In this document: positions 60,033 to 64,000 of the stretch, piece after piece
Layout of the letters: each line of letters starts with the position of its first letter
Position numbering within the stretch: the first letter of the stretch is position 1
From: Natronospirillum sp.
Lineage (GTDB): Bacteria; Pseudomonadota; Gammaproteobacteria; Pseudomonadales; Natronospirillaceae
Length of the DNA: 64,000 bases
Reading direction: 5' to 3'
NCBI RefSeq assembly: GCF_022565775.1
Contig: NZ_JAIUMC010000006.1
Location: 1 to 64,000 of the forward strand
Program-made: the position numbers and the translations under genes
The notes under the pieces: generated by a model
The model's input: only the letters and a program-made list of their open reading frames with translations
Told to the model about the DNA's origin: nothing
Database searches by the model: none

Positions 60033-62153
60033 ATGAAAGCCTGGTCATTGCGGCTAAAACTTACGCTGGGCGTTGCCATAATGCTGGTGATTGCCACCAG
60101 CTTTCTTATTCTGCAGAGCGTCAATTCCATGCGCGCCAGCGGTGAATCAGCGATTCAGCGATCGGCCGAGTCTATGGAGACGATGACGCTGCAGAGCTTG
60201 CAGGAAATAGCCAATTCCGTGGCGTCAGAAGTCGAGAGCCAGTTTACCGGCACACTCGATGTCACTGGTGTCATGGCCGCGTTGCTGTCGGGTACCGCCG
60301 TAAACGTCGACAGTGAGGAACTCAGAATCCCGATGGACCGCGGCATCATCATGCGTATGGCGCGCGACACGCTGACTTCGCAGCCACGCCTGCAGTCACT
60401 CTTTATCCATTTTGAAGAAAACGCCTATGACGGCAATGACCGCTTTTTCCGTGGCAGTTGGAACCACTCTTCCGACTCCGGCACCCTGGCCGTGCACTGG
60501 CGCCGCGATGCAGAAGGGCTGGTGACAGAAGCCAATGTCACTGATGCCGAGCTCAAGTACGACATGACAGAGCTCGCGCCGGGCGTGCGGGTCGGTGAAT
60601 GGTATCTGTGCAGTCTGGACACTGCGTCAGTGTGCGTCACGGAGCCATTCAATGATCTGGAGACAGAGCAGGCCATTATCGCCCTGACAACACCTGTGCT
60701 GGTACAGGACGAATTCCGGGGTGTGGTCGGGGCGGATCTGGCCCTGAATCATTTGCAGGATCATATCGAATCACTTGCAGACTCAGTGTTTGAAGGTGCC
60801 AGCCGCATCTATCTGGTCAGCCCGGGCGGACAACTAGTAGCGAGCAGCGACCCGGCTATCGAACCCGGAGAAACCAGACTTGACGCTACCGACCCCGAGG
60901 TCGCGCAGCGTCTGAACGACGACACCGGTGCACTGCTGTCGGACAACCGGCTTCTGGCACAGGCTCCGGTTTCCACAGGTCAGGAGCTGGGAGACTGGTC
61001 TGTCGCCATTACGGTTCCCGAGGCCCTGGCCCTGTCGGCAGTGGATGAGCTGCAGGCCGAACTGACGCAAGGCTATCAGTCCACAGCCTTTCAGATGGCA
61101 GCGCTGGGGCTCGTGATGCTGGTGCTGGCACTGCTGGTCATGAGCTTCTGGCTGTCCTACACCACACGCCCCCTCGCCATGATGGGCCAACGTGTGGCCG
61201 AACTGGCTGGCGCCAAGGGGGATCTCACGCGGCGCCTTAACATGGACCGTCACCGTGAACTGATCACCGTCTCCGAGGGGTTCAACAACTTCACAGCAAA
61301 GCTTCGCAGCATGATCACTTCATCCAAGTCCCATGCGGATGCGCTGGTCGAACAGGGTAATGCACTGATCGAGGCCGCCAACAGCACACAGCAGGCAACT
61401 AACGCGCAGCAGGAGGAAGTGCACAGCATCGTCACGGCCATGGAGCAGATGAGCACAACCGCCGATGAGGTGTCGCGGCTGTCGCTCGATAACGCGCAGG
61501 AAACGGAAGCGTCCACGGTCTCCCTGGTCGAAGCCAGAGAAGCCTTCGAGCGCACGCTGAGTGAGGTGACGGCAGTCGCGGAAGACATGACCGAAATCAG
61601 CCAGCGCATCAGCCGAGTATCGGCCAGCAGCAACAACATTTCCAACATCATCGAGGTTATTCAGGGCATTGCCGAGCAGACCAATCTGTTGGCCCTGAAC
61701 GCAGCCATCGAAGCCGCCCGTGCCGGAGAGCAAGGGCGCGGTTTCGCCGTGGTAGCGGACGAAGTCCGCAGCCTGGCGGCGCGAACACGGGACTCCACCC
61801 AGCAAATCGAGAACCTGATAGAGGACCTGCATCAAGAGGTCAAAAGCACGGTCACGGAAATTGACCGCTCCTCCCGCCGGTCGAAACAGACAGCGGATGA
61901 AGCCATCAAGGCCAATGACAAATTTCAGACGGTGGCAGACAGCATAGAGTCCATCTCTGAACGCGCCACCCAGGTCGCCAGTGCCGCAGAAGAACAAAAC
62001 CGAGTGAACGAGGAGATCAATCGCAGCATGTCGCAAATCAATGAAGCCGGGCAACACCTGCTGACGTTATCCCGATCTGTGAATGAGGCAAGCGGGCGAG
62101 TCGGTGAATTGGCGCAAAAGCTGGACGGTCAGCTGGGTCAACTAAAAGTCTGA
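60033..62153 (+). CDS. dCache-type methyl-accepting chemotaxis protein
   Basis: 706 residues from ATG 60033 (GAGG six bases upstream). TM1 (about 10-30) and TM2 (about 348-370) enclose a large periplasmic double-Cache-like domain with PLQSLFIHF-type start (here [12 protein letters not shown]), [19 protein letters not shown] and [21 protein letters not shown] and the signalling hairpin follow, with [47 protein letters not shown]. No tethering pentapeptide at the C terminus. Its place between the ABC operon and the dehydrogenase suggests that the ligand is the transported compound; that is inference. Confidence 0.93.
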   Translation: MKAWSLRLKLTLGVAIMLVIATSFLILQSVNSMRASGESAIQRSAESMETMTLQSLQEIANSVASEVESQFTGTLDVTGVMAALLSGTAVNVDSEELRIPMDRGIIMRMARDTLTSQPRLQSLFIHFEENAYDGNDRFFRGSWNHSSDSGTLAVHWRRDAEGLVTEANVTDAELKYDMTELAPGVRVGEWYLCSLDTASVCVTEPFNDLETEQAIIALTTPVLVQDEFRGVVGADLALNHLQDHIESLADSVFEGASRIYLVSPGGQLVASSDPAIEPGETRLDATDPEVAQRLNDDTGALLSDNRLLAQAPVSTGQELGDWSVAITVPEALALSAVDELQAELTQGYQSTAFQMAALGLVMLVLALLVMSFWLSYTTRPLAMMGQRVAELAGAKGDLTRRLNMDRHRELITVSEGFNNFTAKLRSMITSSKSHADALVEQGNALIEAANSTQQATNAQQEEVHSIVTAMEQMSTTADEVSRLSLDNAQETEASTVSLVEAREAFERTLSEVTAVAEDMTEISQRISRVSASSNNISNIIEVIQGIAEQTNLLALNAAIEAARAGEQGRGFAVVADEVRSLAARTRDSTQQIENLIEDLHQEVKSTVTEIDRSSRRSKQTADEAIKANDKFQTVADSIESISERATQVASAAEEQNRVNEEINRSMSQINEAGQHLLTLSRSVNEASGRVGELAQKLDGQLGQLKV

Positions 62154-62201
62154 ATATGCGCGGAACACCCGCCATGAGCAGGCTTTCGCAAAGCAAACAA
62201 A

Positions 62202-62220
62202 AAAATCCAGAGTGGATTTT
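62202..62220. promoter_or_regulatory. Operator palindrome upstream of the dehydrogenase gene
   Basis: AAAATCCAGAGTGGATTTT has 8-base arms and a 3-base centre, the same layout and ATCCA-N3-TGGAT core as the palindrome at 55062. It is 140 bases upstream of the dehydrogenase start. A weak terminator for the preceding chemoreceptor gene is an alternative reading. Confidence 0.55.
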
Positions 62221-62359
62221 ATTCATACTGGCAACGTTTGAGTTGATGACTTTATTGGTCGATTATCGAAACAGGGGCCTCTGATACATGCCATACGGAC
62301 AATGTTGATGGGCGCCTTACAAATACAAGATAAATCAAAGAGGAAAAGGTGATATCCCA

Positions 62360-63166
62360 ATGGATAAAACAAGACTAAAGGGTAAAAACTGCTTGATCAC
62401 TGGTGCTGCACGCGGCATGGGTGCTGCCGTGGCTGAAGATTACGCTGCTCAGGGGGCCAACGTGTGCGTGGCAGACCTGAATGTTGAGGGCTGTGAGGAA
62501 GTAGCAGCCCGCATCAACAGCAAGGACGGTGGTCGTGCCATTGCGGCCAATCTCAACGTGACCGACCGTGCTCAGATGCGAGCCGCTGTTGCTGCCACTG
62601 TAGAGGCGTTTGGCAGCCTCAATGTCATGGTCAACAACGCCGGCATCAACAAACCACTGATGTTCATGGATATCACGGAAGAGAACTGGCAGCAGATCAT
62701 GGACGTCAATGCGCTCGGCACCTTGATCGGGATGCAGGAGGCCGCCCGCCAGATGATCGATCAGGGCAAGGAGAACGGCCCCTACAAGATCATCAATGTC
62801 GGGTCCATTTTGTCGCGTCAGGCGTTCGATGATGTGGTGCCCTACTCCTGCAGCAAGCATGCTGTACTGGCCATGATCAATGGCGGGGCCAAAGCGCTGG
62901 TGGACCACAACATCACCGTCAACGGGTACGGTCCGGGCGTCGTGCGCACGGAACTGTGGGAGCAATTGGACAAGGACCTGGTCAACATCGGCAAGTTCGA
63001 CAAGCAGGGTGAATCAATGGACAAGCTCGCCGAGAACATGATTCTGATGAAACGCTATTCGTATCCGGAAGACGTTATTGGAACGGCGTCCTTCCTTGCA
63101 GCCAAGGACTCGGACTACATGACCGGTCAGCTGCTGATGATCGATGGCGGCATGATCATGCAGTAA
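62360..63166 (+). CDS. Short-chain dehydrogenase/reductase
   Basis: 268 residues, classical SDR. TGAARGMG (about 14-21) binds the dinucleotide; VADLN after the second strand suggests NAD rather than NADP. NNAG is at about 93, and the catalytic triad is Ser149, Tyr162 and Lys166 (VGSILSRQ, PYSCSKHAV). SYPEDVIGTASFLAAKDSDYMTGQLLMIDGG is the usual C-terminal block. The likely substrate is a polyol or sugar brought in by the ABC system upstream, suggested by context and the shared operator. AAGAGGAAAAGG lies before the start. Confidence 0.92.
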   Translation: MDKTRLKGKNCLITGAARGMGAAVAEDYAAQGANVCVADLNVEGCEEVAARINSKDGGRAIAANLNVTDRAQMRAAVAATVEAFGSLNVMVNNAGINKPLMFMDITEENWQQIMDVNALGTLIGMQEAARQMIDQGKENGPYKIINVGSILSRQAFDDVVPYSCSKHAVLAMINGGAKALVDHNITVNGYGPGVVRTELWEQLDKDLVNIGKFDKQGESMDKLAENMILMKRYSYPEDVIGTASFLAAKDSDYMTGQLLMIDGGMIMQ

Positions 63167-63183
63167 GGCGATCCCGAGACATG

Positions 63184-63211
63184 GAACCGACCCGATGATT
63201 CTGGTCGGTTC
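63184..63211 (+). terminator. Stem-loop after the dehydrogenase gene
   Basis: GAACCGACC and GGTCGGTTC form a perfect 9-base stem with a 10-base loop, 18 bases after the stop codon. Only a short T run follows, so termination may be partial. Confidence 0.6.
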
Positions 63212-63282
63212 TGTCGCATCGCGTCTCGCAATGCGCTCAGTGTCTCTTGATGGCCACTGGATAATCCGGGAGTGTCTCTGTC

Positions 63283-63810
63283 ATGAATATCCTGCGAATG
63301 TTTCGTATAGCACCGGCTTTGTTTGGGTCCATGGTGGCACTGCCTGTGCTGGCTGACATCTCGTCGGCCGCTGGGGATTGCGTTTCCAATCTCAGTGAGA
63401 GAACGCCGTCTAGTGCGTTCACCGCGTTCGACAATGGCTCCGTGGTGCGCCACGAACCCACAGGGCTGGAGTGGCAACGCTGTCCACTGGGCATGAGCTG
63501 GAGCAATTCAGCCTGCGTTGGCACTGCTGGGGGCTACTCATGGCAGGACGCCGTGCAACTGGCCGAGAATGATGCGGAATGGCGCCTCCCCGAGATCCAG
63601 GAACTGCGCACTATTGTGGAAGTGTGCAGGGTCAAACCGTCGATCAATCAAGCGGTCTTTCCGGGCACCCCGGCGCTTCTGTTCTGGTCCGCCTCGATTT
63701 CTGTCAGAAACCCGGACCTTGCATGGTTTGTGGACTTCAATGACGGTTACGGCTACTGGGGACGCAAATCCTACAACCGTCGCGTGCGCCTGGTGCGCGA
63801 CGCGCAGTAG
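63283..63810 (+). CDS. Secreted DUF1566-domain protein
   Basis: 175 residues. A signal peptide (about 1-24, ending VLADI) precedes a DUF1566 (Lcl C-terminal) domain: VRHEPTGLEWQRC, YSWQDAVQLAENDAEWRLPEIQELRTIVE, FWSASISVRNPDLAWFVDFNDGYGYW and RRVRLVRD. The domain is common in secreted or fimbrial proteins and is probably carbohydrate or surface binding; its function is not established. Four or five Cys suggest disulfides in the periplasm or outside. It stands alone, followed by a bidirectional terminator. Confidence 0.88.
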   Translation: MNILRMFRIAPALFGSMVALPVLADISSAAGDCVSNLSERTPSSAFTAFDNGSVVRHEPTGLEWQRCPLGMSWSNSACVGTAGGYSWQDAVQLAENDAEWRLPEIQELRTIVEVCRVKPSINQAVFPGTPALLFWSASISVRNPDLAWFVDFNDGYGYWGRKSYNRRVRLVRDAQ

Positions 63811-63883
63811 TTGCAGATACCAGATGCGCCCGCAAACCCTGGCAGGCAAACGCCTCAGATCTTAGGGTGTCTTGTGAGGTGCA

Positions 63884-63921
63884 AAAAAGCCGCAAAGTGC
63901 GCAAGGCCCTCGCGGCTTTTT
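63884..63921. terminator. Bidirectional intrinsic terminator
   Basis: AAAAAGCCGC and GCGGCTTTTT arms with an 18-base loop give a T-run-flanked stem in both directions. It serves the DUF1566 gene and probably a convergent gene entering from the right edge. Confidence 0.75.
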
Positions 63922-63951
63922 GGTTTGTGCCTGTCACGGGCAGCCTGTCAC

Positions 63952-64000
63952 TCAGACCAGGAGCAAACGAATATCGGCCAGGCTGCGTGCATATTCACTC
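63952..64000 (-). CDS. Possible 3' end of a convergent gene
   Basis: A minus-strand frame open from the right edge reads SEYARSLADIRLLLV then TGA, 30 bases before the bidirectional terminator. The position fits the end of a convergent gene, but 16 codons are too few to identify it. Confidence 0.35.
   Translation of the reverse strand, partial: SEYARSLADIRLLLV

Noticed and set aside
62202-62220. Reading the palindrome as the chemoreceptor terminator
   Set aside because: The stem is short, AT-rich and followed by only a few T; it matches the operator at 55062 much better.
1-64000. CRISPR arrays, tRNA, rRNA, insertion sequences, prophage
   Set aside because: No regularly spaced repeats, no cloverleaf or rRNA-like stretch, and no transposase, integrase or phage structural gene were seen on either strand.

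Overview
The window reads as one continuous, gene-dense stretch of a gammaproteobacterial chromosome. pdxB, alaA, a rhlB-type helicase, tusA and a glcC-glc locus all point that way. Glucosylglycerate genes, a self-contained AlkB-type hydroxylase and many stress-membrane genes suggest a marine or moderately halophilic bacterium, perhaps Oceanospirillales; that last step is inference. I see no rRNA, tRNA, insertion sequence, prophage or CRISPR array.

Region 1-15 kb: the 5' part of a penicillin acylase family gene, a chemoreceptor, a SLOG-SLATT-like membrane protein, a two-gene glucosylglycerate module (gpgS plus a HAD phosphatase) with two NtrC-like dyads upstream, then alaA, pdxB, the DEAD-box helicase, tusA and a YheT-like hydrolase. 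Region 15-22.6 kb: a glycolate utilisation locus transcribed glcB-glcG-glcD-glcE-glcF, with glcC divergent. Two identical TGGTAGTACCA operators lie between them, one of them on the glcC start codon.

Region 22.7-36.2 kb: signalling and envelope-stress genes. Two diguanylate cyclases, a CheB-CheR-PAS protein with a PAS partner, and a Crp/Fnr regulator surround two paralogous DUF4398 lipoprotein-OmpA operons that also share their 5' leaders. PRC-barrel, AI-2E, small lipoprotein and GlsB-type genes follow. Region 36.4-41.4 kb: a DmdA/GcvT-like aminomethyltransferase, an Lrp regulator, an OsmC protein, a crotonase lacking both catalytic glutamates, and an acyl-CoA ligase.

Region 41.4-53.2 kb: mixed accessory genes. 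These include a ferredoxin-reductase-AlkB fusion, a MASE2-GGDEF cyclase, three LysR regulators, an epoxide-hydrolase-like protein, an MntA antitoxin whose HepT partner is reduced to about 14 codons, and ribH behind what looks like an FMN riboswitch missing its P3-P5 part.

Region 53.2-63.2 kb: a carbohydrate-type locus. A cytoplasmic winged-helix protein fused to a solute-binding-protein domain is divergent from a CUT2 (Rbs-like) ABC operon, followed by a dCache chemoreceptor and a short-chain dehydrogenase. Matching ATCCA-N3-TGGAT palindromes precede the transporter operon and the dehydrogenase, suggesting a shared regulon. A DUF1566 secreted protein and a bidirectional terminator close the window.
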